Part shown: positions 1-7,642 of the stretch, one piece after another
How positions within the stretch are numbered: the stretch's first letter is position 1
How the letters are laid out: every line of letters begins with the position of its first letter
Source of the DNA: Holophagales bacterium
GTDB taxonomy: Bacteria; Acidobacteriota; Thermoanaerobaculia; Multivoradales; JAGPDF01
Assembly: GCA_016699405.1 (NCBI GenBank)
Contig: CP064972.1
Coordinates: 4,557,501 to 4,621,500, forward strand
DNA: 64,000 bases
Direction: 5' to 3'
Notes under the pieces: generated by a model
The model's input: only the letters and a program-made list of their open reading frames with translations
The model's database searches: none
What the model was told of the DNA's origin: nothing
Position numbers and translations under genes: made by a program

Positions 1-299
1 TCGAGCTGACCGAAGCCGGTAGCGCCGGCGACCGGCCGGTCGTTGCCGGCATCGTGGGCGTAGACCCAGACCGAGATCGTCTGCGCCGCGTTGCGCGCAC
101 CGCGGAAGCTCACCGAGGAGAGGGTGTAGGCGTTGTTGTCCGTGGTGAAGGCCTGCGCCATCCAGAACGTGCTCTGCGGCGACGCGTTTCCCGCCGTCGT
201 CCCGGCGAGATTCGAGACCAACGTCACGGCGTTGGCCGACGACACCGAGAGCAGAGCGCCGACCGCGATCCGGACCACTCTAGCGACGATCCGACCCAT
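1..299 (-). CDS. Secreted choice-of-anchor R-type domain protein (N-terminal part; runs off window)
   Basis: The reading frame opens with ATG at 299 and runs off the left edge, leaving 99 residues. An AAAGGAGC ribosome-binding site lies just upstream. Residues 1-24 look like a signal peptide: Met-Gly-Arg-Ile-Val-Ala-Arg, then a hydrophobic run ending near SSANA. The mature start (TLVSNLAGTT, then AQAFTTDNNAYTLSSV) resembles the 'choice-of-anchor R' beta-sandwich domains of exported surface proteins, which often end in PEP-CTERM-like sorting tails. That tail, if present, lies outside the window. The family assignment rests on a remembered N-terminal pattern and is moderate. Function and partners are unknown. 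Confidence 0.65.
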   Translation of the reverse strand, partial: MGRIVARVVRIAVGALLSVSSANAVTLVSNLAGTTAGNASPQSTFWMAQAFTTDNNAYTLSSVSFRGARNAAQTISVWVYAHDAGNDRPVAGATGFGQL

Positions 300-368
300 G
301 GAAGCTCCTTTCCAAGGCAATGCCAACGGGGACCGGACAGCTCGACCTGGTTCACTCTTCCAGGCCCG

Positions 369-398
369 ATCCTGAGCCGTCCGCATCGCGCGCGTCAA
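369..398 (-). promoter_or_regulatory. Putative sigma-70 promoter for the anchor-domain gene
   Basis: On the minus strand TTGACG (398-393) is followed after 18 nt by CAGGAT (374-369), about 70 nt upstream of the ATG at 299. The -35 matches well and the -10 poorly. No other candidate was seen in this leader. Confidence 0.35.
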
Positions 399-703
399 CA
401 CGGCACCGCGTCGTTGCCCTCCCTCGAGGACGGCGTCCCTTGTCGGTTCGAGCCGCACCTCGAGCCGATGCAGCACCGTCAACGGCCGGATCGGTCCACC
501 GGCCTCGCCGCGCACGTCGAGGTCACACGGGAAGCCGGCGGCGACTCCTCGCCGCTCTCCTCGGCACACCTCGCCAAGGGCTAGCTTCGCCCGGCATGGG
601 TTCGACCCTTCGGGCACTGCGGCGCCCGCCGTGTTGCACGGACCGTGAAGTCCGCTGGGTGACACGTCTCGGCGCCCCGGCGCGCGGAGACACCCCACCC
701 AGG

Positions 704-726
704 TCCCTCGCGTCGCTCGGGACGAC
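704..726. repeat. Dispersed intergenic repeat, copy 1
   Basis: The 23 bases from TCCCTCG to GGGACGAC match the segment at 36533-36555 with only a few differences (CGTCGCTC here, CTGCGCTC there). On the other strand both read GTC(A/G)TCCCGAGCG..GAGGGA, a short motif I recall as a common intergenic repeat in several phyla. It lies in non-coding DNA in both places. Confidence 0.5.
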
Positions 727-771
727 GAGGTTTGACTGGTTGGGAAGGGGGCTCGTCGACCGGCCGACGTG

Positions 772-799
772 GCCGGGGCGCTTCGTGGTGCGCCCCGGC
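772..799 (-). terminator. Terminator-like hairpin after the nfnB-like gene
   Basis: GCCGGGGCGC (772-781) and GCGCCCCGGC (790-799) form a perfect 10-bp inverted repeat with an 8-nt loop, 23 bp beyond the stop codon at 823. No T-run follows, so it may slow polymerase or protect a 3' end rather than be a classic intrinsic terminator. Confidence 0.5.
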
Positions 800-822
800 G
801 GACCGGCGGCCGGCCTTCGCTC

Positions 823-2265
823 TCAGCCCCAGGAGGCTTCGGGATCGCTGAGGTAGGCGTGGATGCCGGCAGCGGCCTTGCGGCCGGCGCCCATGGCGAG
901 GATCACCGTCGCGGCGCCGGTGACGATGTCGCCGCCGGCGAAGACGCCGGGCTTGCTGGTGCGCAGGGTCTCCGGGTCGGCGGTGATGTAGCCCTTGCGC
1001 GTCGTCGCGAGGTCGGGCGTCGTCGACTGCACGATCGGATTGGCCGTGGTCCCCACCGCGATGATCGCCACCGAGAGCGGCAGGTCGAACTCCGAGCCGG
1101 GGATCGGCACCGGGCTGCGGCGACCGGAATCGTCCGGCTCGCCGAGCTCCATGCGCTGGCAGCGCGCGGCGACCAGGTTGCCCTTCTCGTCGCCGAGGAA
1201 CTCGACCGGGTTGACCAGGAACTGGAACTCCACCCCCTCCTGCTCGGCGTGGTGGATCTCCTCGGCGCGCCCGGGCATCTCCTTCTGCGAGCGGCGGTAG
1301 AGCATGTAGCCATGCTTGGCGCCGAGCCGCAGCGCGGTACGGATCGAGTCGAGCGCCGTGTTGCCACCGCCCACCACCGCCACGTCCTTGCCGCGGCAGT
1401 CGTAGAGCGGCTCGTCGGCCTCGGGGAACTTGTAGGCCTTCATCAGGTTGACGCGGGTGAGGAACTCGTTGGCCGAGTAGACGCCGTTCAGGTGCTCGCC
1501 CGGCACGCCGAGGAAACGCGGCAACCCGGCGCCGGTGGCGAGGAAGATCGCGTCGTACCCCTCCTCCTGCATCAGCTCGTCGACCGTGACCGTGCGGCCG
1601 ACGACGACGTTGGTCTCGAACTGCACGCCCATGGCGCGCAGCGAGTCGACGTCCTGGCGCACGATCTCCTTCGGCAGACGGAATTCCGGAATGCCGTAGA
1701 CCAGCACGCCGCCGAGCTCGTGCAGCGCCTCGAAGACGCGCACCTCGTGGCCGCGCTGGACCAGGTCGCCGGCGCACGAGAGCCCCGCCGGGCCGCTGCC
1801 GACGATCGCCACCTTCTTGCCGGTGGGCGGCGCATTGGGCGGCAGGCCGAGCTTGCCCATCTGCCGCTCGTAGTCGGCGACGAAACGTTCGAGGTTGCCG
1901 ATCGCCAGCGGCGCTCCCCGCTTGCCGAGCAGGCAGACGCCCTCGCACTGGTCCTCCTGCGGACAGACGCGGCCGGTGATCGCCGGCAGCGCGTTGTCCT
2001 CGCGCAGCTTGGCCGCCGCGGCGAGATAGTCGCCCTGACAGATCAGCTCGACGAACTCGTGGATCTTCACCCCGACCGGACAGCCGGCGACGCACTTGGG
2101 GCTGGCGCACTCGAGACAGCGCACCGCCTCGCCGTAGGCGAGCTGCGGGTCGTAGCCGAGGTTGACCTCGGCGAAGTCGTGCGCCCGCACCTCCGCCGGC
2201 CGCTCCGGCATCGGCAGGCGCGGCAGCTTGATGCGGTCCTTGAGCTTCGGACGTTCGGGGTTCAT
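823..2265 (-). CDS. nfnB: NADPH-dependent glutamate synthase/NfnB (SudA)-type oxidoreductase, large subunit
   Basis: A 480-residue cytosolic FAD/NADPH and Fe-S protein of the GltD-like family. The N-terminus binds iron-sulfur clusters: CLECASPKCVAGC gives Cys-x2-Cys-x4-Cys-x3-Cys, followed by CPQEDQCEGVC. Next come an FAD Rossmann motif (VAIVGSGPAGLSCAGDL) and an NADP Rossmann motif (VAVVGGGNTALDS). The start is ATG at 2265, with GAGGTGA upstream and a 4-base ATGA overlap with the stop of the preceding gene, so the two are translationally coupled. With that FAD/[2Fe-2S] partner it most resembles NfnAB (NADH-dependent ferredoxin:NADP oxidoreductase) or sulfide dehydrogenase SudAB. True glutamate synthase activity is less likely, since no large GltB subunit is nearby. 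Confidence 0.88.
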   Translation of the reverse strand: MNPERPKLKDRIKLPRLPMPERPAEVRAHDFAEVNLGYDPQLAYGEAVRCLECASPKCVAGCPVGVKIHEFVELICQGDYLAAAAKLREDNALPAITGRVCPQEDQCEGVCLLGKRGAPLAIGNLERFVADYERQMGKLGLPPNAPPTGKKVAIVGSGPAGLSCAGDLVQRGHEVRVFEALHELGGVLVYGIPEFRLPKEIVRQDVDSLRAMGVQFETNVVVGRTVTVDELMQEEGYDAIFLATGAGLPRFLGVPGEHLNGVYSANEFLTRVNLMKAYKFPEADEPLYDCRGKDVAVVGGGNTALDSIRTALRLGAKHGYMLYRRSQKEMPGRAEEIHHAEQEGVEFQFLVNPVEFLGDEKGNLVAARCQRMELGEPDDSGRRSPVPIPGSEFDLPLSVAIIAVGTTANPIVQSTTPDLATTRKGYITADPETLRTSKPGVFAGGDIVTGAATVILAMGAGRKAAAGIHAYLSDPEASWG

Positions 2266-3182
2266 CGCGTCACCTCGGCACGGTCGGAATCTCGCGGGAG
2301 ACGGTCTGCCGCTTCGAGCAGGTGGCACGAGTGCCGGACCTTCTCGAGCTCGGCTTCCGGATCCGCGAGGAAGGTGCCGAGCGAGGCACGCTCGGCGTCA
2401 CGGTACATGGCGTTGCGCTGCGAGAGCACGGCGAAGTCGACCCGGTGGGCGTCGAACTCCGGCCCGTCGACGCAGGCGAACTGGCTCTTGCCGTCGATCA
2501 CCACGCGACAGCCGCCGCACATGCCGGTGCCGTCGACCATGATCGAGTTGAGCGAGACGATGGTCGGCACGCCGTAGGGCCGCGTCGTCTCGGCCACGGC
2601 GCGCATCATCGGCACCGGGCCGATGGCGAGCACGCGGTCGATCTTGCGCCCGGCGGCGAGCCACTCGGCGAGCGGATCGACGACCAGACCCTTGCGGCCG
2701 TACGAGCCGTCGTCGGTCGTCACCACCAGCTCGTCGGAGACGGCGCGCAGCTCGTCCTCGAGGATCACCAGCTCGCGCGTGCGGCCGGCGAGCACCGTGA
2801 GCACTTCGTTGCCGGCCTGCTTGAAGGCCACCGCGGTGGGATAGGCGATCGCCGTTCCCACGCCGCCGCCGAGCACGGCGACGGTGCCGAACTTCTCCAC
2901 CTCGGAGGCGCGCCCGAGCGGCCCGGCGACGTCGAGAATCGCGTCGCCCGCGCCGAGCGAGTTCATCAGCTTCGTGGTCTTGCCGATCCCCTGGACGATC
3001 AACGTGATCGTGCCGGCCTCGCGATCGGAGTCGGCGAGGGTGAGCGGGATCCGTTCGCCGTCGGTGTGCAGGCGGACGATGACGAACTGCCCGGGCTCGC
3101 GCTTGCGGGCGATGCGCGGCGCGAGGATCCGGAACAGGCGGACGTCAGGGGCGAGCTGGCGGGTTTCGACGATGGGGAACAT
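2262..3182 (-). CDS. nfnA: NfnA/SudB-like FAD/NAD-binding [2Fe-2S] subunit
   Basis: A 306-residue protein of the PyrK/ferredoxin-NADP reductase-like family. Residues 1-95 form the FAD-binding barrel (EPGQFVIVRL is the flavin motif), followed by an NAD-binding fold (AVLGGGVGTAIAYP). The C-terminal cluster loop DGTGMCGGC plus a later Cys (FACVDGPEF) is the [2Fe-2S] site shared with dihydroorotate dehydrogenase electron-transfer subunits. ATG at 3182 is chosen because the longer frame adds an atypical Gly/Arg/Cys-rich extension over the promoter. It forms an operon with the downstream large subunit. In characterised NfnAB this subunit exchanges electrons with NADH; whether this pair bifurcates cannot be read from the sequence. 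Confidence 0.87.
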   Translation of the reverse strand: MFPIVETRQLAPDVRLFRILAPRIARKREPGQFVIVRLHTDGERIPLTLADSDREAGTITLIVQGIGKTTKLMNSLGAGDAILDVAGPLGRASEVEKFGTVAVLGGGVGTAIAYPTAVAFKQAGNEVLTVLAGRTRELVILEDELRAVSDELVVTTDDGSYGRKGLVVDPLAEWLAAGRKIDRVLAIGPVPMMRAVAETTRPYGVPTIVSLNSIMVDGTGMCGGCRVVIDGKSQFACVDGPEFDAHRVDFAVLSQRNAMYRDAERASLGTFLADPEAELEKVRHSCHLLEAADRLPRDSDRAEVTR

Positions 3183-3208
3183 GCGGGGCCCTCGGTCGTT
3201 GGCGCCGC

Positions 3209-3214
3209 AGTCTA
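3209..3214 (-). promoter_or_regulatory. -10 element of the nfnAB-like operon
   Basis: The minus strand reads CCTAGACTGCGG, giving TAGACT 26 nt before the ATG at 3182. It matches the TAnnnT pattern seen before many genes in this window. No clear -35 was found. Confidence 0.4.
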
Positions 3215-3292
3215 GGCAGGGAGCGCCTGCCGCGCGCCACCCGCGGTCGCCCCCCCGACCCACCCTCGCGGGTGGGGACGGATCGCCGAACC

Positions 3293-3802
3293 TCAGGGTC
3301 GTGTCGCGGCGGGCAGCTCGCAGCTCGCTCGTCGCATCGGGAAGTCGACGGCGAGCTCCTTGCCGTCGATCCGGCCTTCGATGCGCGCCCGCAGCAGCCC
3401 GTCTTCGCCCAGCCGGTAGAGAATGCGCTGCGGGAAGTCGTGCCGCGGATTCTCGAAGATCGCTTCCTGCTCTCCGAGCCGGACGAGCGGGAAGGCGCCG
3501 CCCTCCTGCTGCGACGGCTGGGCGACGAGCTCGAGGCCGCCCGCCGCGGTCTCGTGGATCCGCATGAGCTCCCAGCCGACGGTGCGACCGCCGCGCACCG
3601 TCCGGCTGACCCCGACGAGAGTGCCCGCCGCCGGCGGCATCCAGACCTCACCGGTTCCCGATTCGGCGTCGACGACGGCCCAGCAGCCGGCGAGCCAGCC
3701 GAGGGCTTCGACCTTCCCGGCGACCGCGGCCACCGGAGCCGTTGCGGGCGCGGCCGGCGGCGCGGCCAGAACGGCCAGCAGCGGCAAGGCAAGCCAGGAC
3801 AA
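3293..3802 (-). CDS. DUF6265 family exported protein
   Basis: A 169-residue protein starting with TTG at 3802; GGAG in the preceding GCGGAGCG supports that start. Residues 1-23 are hydrophobic and Ala/Pro-rich, a likely signal peptide. The body carries the hallmarks of DUF6265: WLAGCW near residue 37, WMPPAAGTLVGVSRTV, then IFENPRHDFPQRILYR and ARIEG. The family has no established function; a small beta-barrel (calycin-like) fold is plausible. It lies 13 bp downstream of the OsmC gene on the same strand and is probably co-transcribed with it. The family match is strong, the role unknown. Confidence 0.85.
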   Translation of the reverse strand: MSWLALPLLAVLAAPPAAPATAPVAAVAGKVEALGWLAGCWAVVDAESGTGEVWMPPAAGTLVGVSRTVRGGRTVGWELMRIHETAAGGLELVAQPSQQEGGAFPLVRLGEQEAIFENPRHDFPQRILYRLGEDGLLRARIEGRIDGKELAVDFPMRRASCELPAATRP

Positions 3803-3815
3803 GGCGCGCTCCGCT

Positions 3816-4208
3816 CTACGCCGGTCGCGCGACGACGTCGAACGCCGGAGGATCGACGATCGCCTTCTTGACCGCGCACTGGTCCATCGCCCGGATCACC
3901 GCCTCGCGATAGCGCTCCGGGAATCCCGCCGGCAGATCGAGCACGATGCCGATCTTCGCCAGTCGCTTGCTCGTCGGGTCGCGCTCGGTGGCGAGCGAAA
4001 GCCTCATCCCGTCCGTCGGGATCTCGCGCTGCTGGCAGAAGCGCAGCGCGTAGAAGCCGGCGCACGTGGCAAGCGAGGCGAGGAAGAGGTCGAACGGCGA
4101 CGGCGCGCTCCCCTCGCCGAGCGGTGCCGGCTGGTCGGTGAGCACGACGTGGGCCGGCAGTTGCGCGGCCACCGCGACGCCGCCGGGAAACGAGACGGTG
4201 ATCTCCAT
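3816..4208 (-). CDS. OsmC/Ohr family peroxiredoxin-like protein
   Basis: A 130-residue protein starting at ATG 4208 behind a strong AGGAGGT site 7 nt upstream. OsmC/Ohr proteins reduce organic hydroperoxides with two cysteines. Here the first is in SLATCAGFYALRF and the second in MDQCAVKKAI, the expected spacing and context. The length is typical. The closest type is the YhfA/OsmC-like subgroup (PSPFDLFLASLATC) rather than Ohr proper. It sits between the DUF6265 and peptidase genes on the same strand, suggesting a small housekeeping or stress operon. Confidence 0.88.
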   Translation of the reverse strand: MEITVSFPGGVAVAAQLPAHVVLTDQPAPLGEGSAPSPFDLFLASLATCAGFYALRFCQQREIPTDGMRLSLATERDPTSKRLAKIGIVLDLPAGFPERYREAVIRAMDQCAVKKAIVDPPAFDVVARPA

Positions 4209-4225
4209 GACAGGACCTCCTGGTT

Positions 4226-4930
4226 CTATCCCTCGAGGAGTCGGTCGAGCGCGGCTCCCGGCAAGAGCTCTTCGGGGGCAGCGCCGCGCCGGAACAGGCG
4301 CGCACCGCGCAAGCCCCCGAGGCGGGCTCGACCGCCCTCCACCCGCAGCCAGGCTCCTTCGCGCAGCGCGAGCACCGGGGTGGCGTTCTCCTCGTGGAAT
4401 TCGCGCAGGCGCTGCTCGCGGGTCTCGCCCATGTGGGTCGACGCCGGATCGGGATCGAGATAGTGCGGGTTGATCTGGAACGGCACGAGGCCGAGCGCGT
4501 CGAGGCTCGTCGGCTCGACGATCGGCATGTCGTTCGTGGTGCGGATGGTCGGACCGGCGAGGTTGGTGCCGGCCGAGGAGCCGACGTACGGCATCCCGGC
4601 CCGGGCTCGCTCGGCGAGCAGCGGCAGGAGCCCGCGGCGCTGGAGTGTCGAGAGCAGGCGGAAGGTGTTGCCACCGCCGACGAAGACCGCCTCGGCCTCG
4701 AGCAGCGTCCGGTGCCCTTCGGCTCCGTCTGCCACGGCATCGACCGCCAGATCGAGGGCCGCGAGACGGGCGCGGATGCGCTCGGCGTAGCCGTCGCGAT
4801 CGGCGAGGGCGAAGGGCACGAAGGCGACGCGTCGGCACGGCGCGAGAAAGTCGGCGAGCTCCTCGGCCGCATGGTCGAGGAGACCGCGGCCGAAGCTGGT
4901 GGAGTTGCTGAGCAGCAGGAGACGTCGCAT
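4226..4930 (-). CDS. pepE: Dipeptidase E (peptidase S51 family)
   Basis: A 234-residue cytosolic peptidase that cleaves Asp-Xaa dipeptides in characterised relatives. The nucleophile elbow GSSAGTN (Ser near residue 120), the preceding VFVGGGNTFRLL, and INPHYLD with the catalytic His are all present, and the length matches E. coli PepE. ATG at 4930 is the only sensible start, but no purine-rich ribosome-binding site precedes it. A perfect 15-base palindrome and a TAGACT -10 lie upstream. It probably heads a pepE-osmC-DUF6265 operon. Confidence 0.9.
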   Translation of the reverse strand: MRRLLLLSNSTSFGRGLLDHAAEELADFLAPCRRVAFVPFALADRDGYAERIRARLAALDLAVDAVADGAEGHRTLLEAEAVFVGGGNTFRLLSTLQRRGLLPLLAERARAGMPYVGSSAGTNLAGPTIRTTNDMPIVEPTSLDALGLVPFQINPHYLDPDPASTHMGETREQRLREFHEENATPVLALREGAWLRVEGGRARLGGLRGARLFRRGAAPEELLPGAALDRLLEG

Positions 4931-4945
4931 CGCCGGAGGTCCACC

Positions 4946-4967
4946 CGCGAACGGTTCGCGCAGTCTA
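4946..4967 (-). promoter_or_regulatory. pepE promoter with palindromic putative operator
   Basis: TAGACT (4967-4962, minus) is a likely -10. Directly downstream, at the expected transcription start, lies the 15-base perfect palindrome CGCGAACGGTTCGCG (4946-4960). It could be a repressor site or a 5' leader hairpin. Confidence 0.4.
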
Positions 4968-6035
4968 GCTCAGCCCGGCAGCGGTTCTGCGGCTCCGCTC
5001 GCGGTCCTCGCCGCAGTCGGCTGCTCATGGCTCGGCCTGCTCGTCCTCACCACCGACGTCCCGCGCCAGGACACGATTCGCCTCTGGCAGCATCGCCTGG
5101 CGACGATGGCCGAGGAGCGACGTGCCGGAATCGATCGCTGGCTCTCCGACGTGGTGGGCGAAGCGAACGCGCTCGCCGCCTTCCCGTCCGTGACGGCCTT
5201 CTGCCGCCAGGCCCGAGCGGAATCCGACCGCGGCTTCTACGACCTGGCGCACCTCCAGCAGGTCCTGAACGGCTCCCGCGCCATCTCCCAGGCGCTCGCC
5301 ATCGGCGTGCTGCCGCCGACGGTCCGCCACTCGTCGCGGCGGTTCCCGGCCAGGCGCTGACCGAGAGCGAGCTCGCCGCCGCCCATCACTGCCGCGACGC
5401 GGGATCGTGCGACATCGAGATCCGCGCTCGGCCCGGCGAATCGCCCGCGCTCAGCGTCGTCGCGCCGGTGACGTCGCCGGAAGGGACGATCGGAGCCGTC
5501 GTTCTGAAGGTGGACCCGAACACCTGGCTCTTCCCGCGCCTCGCCGAGTGGCCCTTCGCCAGCCGCTCGGCCGACTGCCTGCTCTTGCGGGCCAGCGAAG
5601 CCGGGACCGCACACCTCTCCCCGGAGCGGCACAGCCCGTCGTTCGGTGCCGCCGAGTCGGGATCCGAGGGGGGCGCCGAGGCGGAGGTGCCGTGCCTGTT
5701 GCTCCCGTTGGCCAACGTCGCCACCGCCGGGCCGCCGAGCAGGCGCTGCGCGAAAGCGAGAACCTCTACCGCTCGCTCTTCCCGAACATGCTCAACGGCC
5801 TCTCGTACTGCCGGCTCGTCTACCGCGACGGCCGGCCGGTCGACTGGGTCTACCTGGCGGTGAACGACACCTTCGGTCGAGTCACCGGCCTCTCCGACGT
5901 GGTCGGCAAACCGGTCGTCGAGGTGATTCCCGGTCTCTTCGAGCGCGACCCGATGCTGCTCACCATCTACTCGCGCGTCGTCGAGACCGGCCGGCGGCGC
6001 CCGCGACGGGGACGTGTGAGAGAGTCCTACCCCGG
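4968..6035 (+). pseudogene. Degenerate membrane sensor with PAS domain (signal-transduction gene remnant)
   Basis: Three consecutive plus-strand fragments in three frames read as one broken protein. Fragment 1 (about 4968-5315) has a membrane anchor (LAVLAAVGCSWLGLLVL) and a helical periplasmic sensor segment ending near ISQALAIGVL. Fragment 2 (about 5318-5720) continues as PPLVAAVPGQALTE to VVLKVDPNTWLFPRL, Cache-like. Fragment 3 (about 5725-6035) is the start of a PAS domain (ALRESENLYRSLFPNMLNG, VNDTFGRVTG). The PAS domain is cut short by the next gene and there is no second membrane segment or output domain. The original was probably a histidine kinase or diguanylate cyclase. Two frameshifts plus truncation argue for decay rather than a single sequencing error. 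Fragment borders are approximate. Confidence 0.7.
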
Positions 6036-6848
6036 ATGTACCTCGAGTTCTACGGCTTCCGCGAGCCACCCTTCAACCTCACGCCCGATCCGCGCTTCCT
6101 CTTCCTCTCGGATCGTCACCGCGAGGCGCTCGATGCGCTGCTCTTCGGCATCCGCGAGCGCAAGGGGTTCATCCAGATCACCGGCGAGGTGGGAGCCGGC
6201 AAGACGACACTCTGTCGCGCGGCGCTCGAACGACTGGGCGAGACGGTGCACACCGCCCTCGTTCTCAACCCGGTGCTGACCGCACCGCAACTGCTGCGCA
6301 CCGTGCTGCGCGAGCTGGGGCTCGACCCGGGGCGCGCCGATCGCGCCGCCTGCCTCGAGCTGCTCAATCGCTTCCTGCTCGAGCGCGTCGCCGTCGGCCA
6401 CGACGTGGTGCTGCTGATCGACGAGGCGCAGGACCTCTCGCCCGAGCTGCTCGAGCAGGTTCGTCTGCTGTCGAATCTCGAGACCGACCAGCGCAAGCTG
6501 CTGCAGATCGTGCTCGTCGGCCAGCCCGAGCTGCGCGACATGCTGGACGACCCGGGGCTCCGGCAGCTGCGCCAGCGCATCACGGTGCGCTACCATCTGT
6601 CGTCGCTCTCGCGCCTGGAGTCCGAGCACTACATCCGCTACCGGCTCCAGGTGGCCGGCAGCAACGGACGACCGACCTTCAGCTCGTGGGCACTCTGGCG
6701 CCTGCACCGCTATGCGCGGGGGGTGCCGCGGCTGATCAACGCGGTCTGCGACACGGCGCTGCTCTGCGGCTACGTCGAGGGCACCGACGACCTGCGGCTG
6801 CGCCATGTCCGGCGCGCCATCCGCGAGCTCGAGGGAAAGAGGCGATGA
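6036..6848 (+). CDS. ExeA/GspA-like AAA ATPase
   Basis: A 270-residue ATPase beginning MYLEFYGFREPPFNLTPDP, the signature N-terminus of ExeA-type proteins. Walker A is GEVGAGKTT (near residues 50-58), Walker B is VVLLIDEAQDLS, and sensor regions follow (VLVGQPELRDML, then RITVRYHLSSLS). In Aeromonas, ExeA with ExeB uses ATP to assemble the type II secretion secretin through peptidoglycan. Here the C-terminal peptidoglycan-binding domain and membrane helix of full ExeA are absent, leaving only the ATPase core. It overlaps the GspB-like gene by 4 bases (ATGA), which supports the ExeA-ExeB pairing. No other secretion genes lie nearby. Confidence 0.88.
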   Translation: MYLEFYGFREPPFNLTPDPRFLFLSDRHREALDALLFGIRERKGFIQITGEVGAGKTTLCRAALERLGETVHTALVLNPVLTAPQLLRTVLRELGLDPGRADRAACLELLNRFLLERVAVGHDVVLLIDEAQDLSPELLEQVRLLSNLETDQRKLLQIVLVGQPELRDMLDDPGLRQLRQRITVRYHLSSLSRLESEHYIRYRLQVAGSNGRPTFSSWALWRLHRYARGVPRLINAVCDTALLCGYVEGTDDLRLRHVRRAIRELEGKRR

Positions 6849-7642
6849 GCCTGATCAGTGATGCGCTCAAGAAGGCCCGGCAGGACGCGGCACGGCACGA
6901 CGCCGGCCGGATCGACGGCGCGCCGCCGGCGCTGCCTCGTCACATGCCGATCCGCCGCGACCCGCCGCGGGCCTGGGTCCCGGCACTGCTCGGCGGATTC
7001 GCCGGCGCCGCCCTGGTGACCGCCGCGCTGCTCTGGTGGTTGCGTCCCGCCAACGCTCCGGCGGAGAGCGCGGCGGGCGGGGGAGCGACCCGTTCCGCCG
7101 CCACCCCGGTGGCCGCCGTCTCGCGCCCGCGCACTGCCGACACGACCGCTCCCGCTCCCGGCGTCCCCTCGTCGGCCACGCCGGTCAGCATCGTGCCGCC
7201 GGCCGGCTCGACGGCGACATTGGCCGAGGTGACCCTTCCCGCCGTCCTCTCGAGCGAGCCGATCCACCTCCCGGCGTCCGGCCCGACCGAGAGGGTCCGC
7301 CCCACGCCGACACCGCGCCCCGCCGCTGCTGCAGCGAAGGACGGAGCGGGGGCGGCGCCGGAGCCGGCACCCGGGGACGCCTCGCCATCCGTGGCGCCGA
7401 CGGCGGCCGCTCCTCCGCCCACCGCGACCGAGCTCCCGCCCTACCGGGTCCGGCTCGCCGACGGTCGGGAGCTGGTGCTCAACGGGATCGCGGCCGGGGA
7501 AGGGGTACCCGTGGCGCTGGTCAACCGCCGCGCGGTGGGCATCGGCGAGAGCGTCGACGGCTGGCAGGTCACGCGCATCGAGCCCAAGCAGGTCGAGCTG
7601 ACGCGGGACGGCGAGCGCGTGATCCTCAGCCTGCGCCGCTAG
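6845..7642 (+). CDS. gspB: GspB-like general secretion pathway protein B
   Basis: A 265-residue inner-membrane protein. It starts MSLISDALKKARQDA, the conserved cytoplasmic N-terminus of GspB/ExeB, then has one transmembrane helix (WVPALLGGFAGAALVTAALL, about residues 39-62). A long Pro/Ala/Thr-rich periplasmic linker follows. The C-terminal GspB domain comprises YRVRLADGRELVLNGI to GWQVTRIEPKQVELTRDGER. It probably works with the overlapping ExeA-like ATPase in secretin placement. The stop codon TAG is shared, on the opposite strand, with the convergent P-loop gene (CTAG, 7639-7642). Confidence 0.85.
   Translation: MSLISDALKKARQDAARHDAGRIDGAPPALPRHMPIRRDPPRAWVPALLGGFAGAALVTAALLWWLRPANAPAESAAGGGATRSAATPVAAVSRPRTADTTAPAPGVPSSATPVSIVPPAGSTATLAEVTLPAVLSSEPIHLPASGPTERVRPTPTPRPAAAAAKDGAGAAPEPAPGDASPSVAPTAAAPPPTATELPPYRVRLADGRELVLNGIAAGEGVPVALVNRRAVGIGESVDGWQVTRIEPKQVELTRDGERVILSLRR

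Larger units (their letters stand above)
300..822. other. Intergenic region, no gene recognised
   Basis: This 523-base stretch separates two minus-strand genes. Open frames here are arginine/proline-rich, lack ribosome-binding sites and look like shadows. It contains the promoter at 369-398, a GC-rich inverted repeat with GTCTC at 666-670 and GAGAC at 687-691, one copy of a dispersed repeat (704-726) and a hairpin (772-799) behind the nfnB-like gene. I see no RNA gene. Confidence 0.6.

Noticed and set aside
320..856. Possible 178-residue gene in the first intergenic region
   Set aside because: Arg/Pro-rich translation, no ribosome-binding site, and it overlaps the terminator-like hairpin of the nfnB-like gene.
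769..2577. 602-residue open frame on the plus strand opposite the nfnAB-like genes
   Set aside because: It is antisense to two genes with clear Fe-S and nucleotide-binding motifs; its composition (His/Arg/Glu-rich, no motifs) is that of a high-GC shadow frame.
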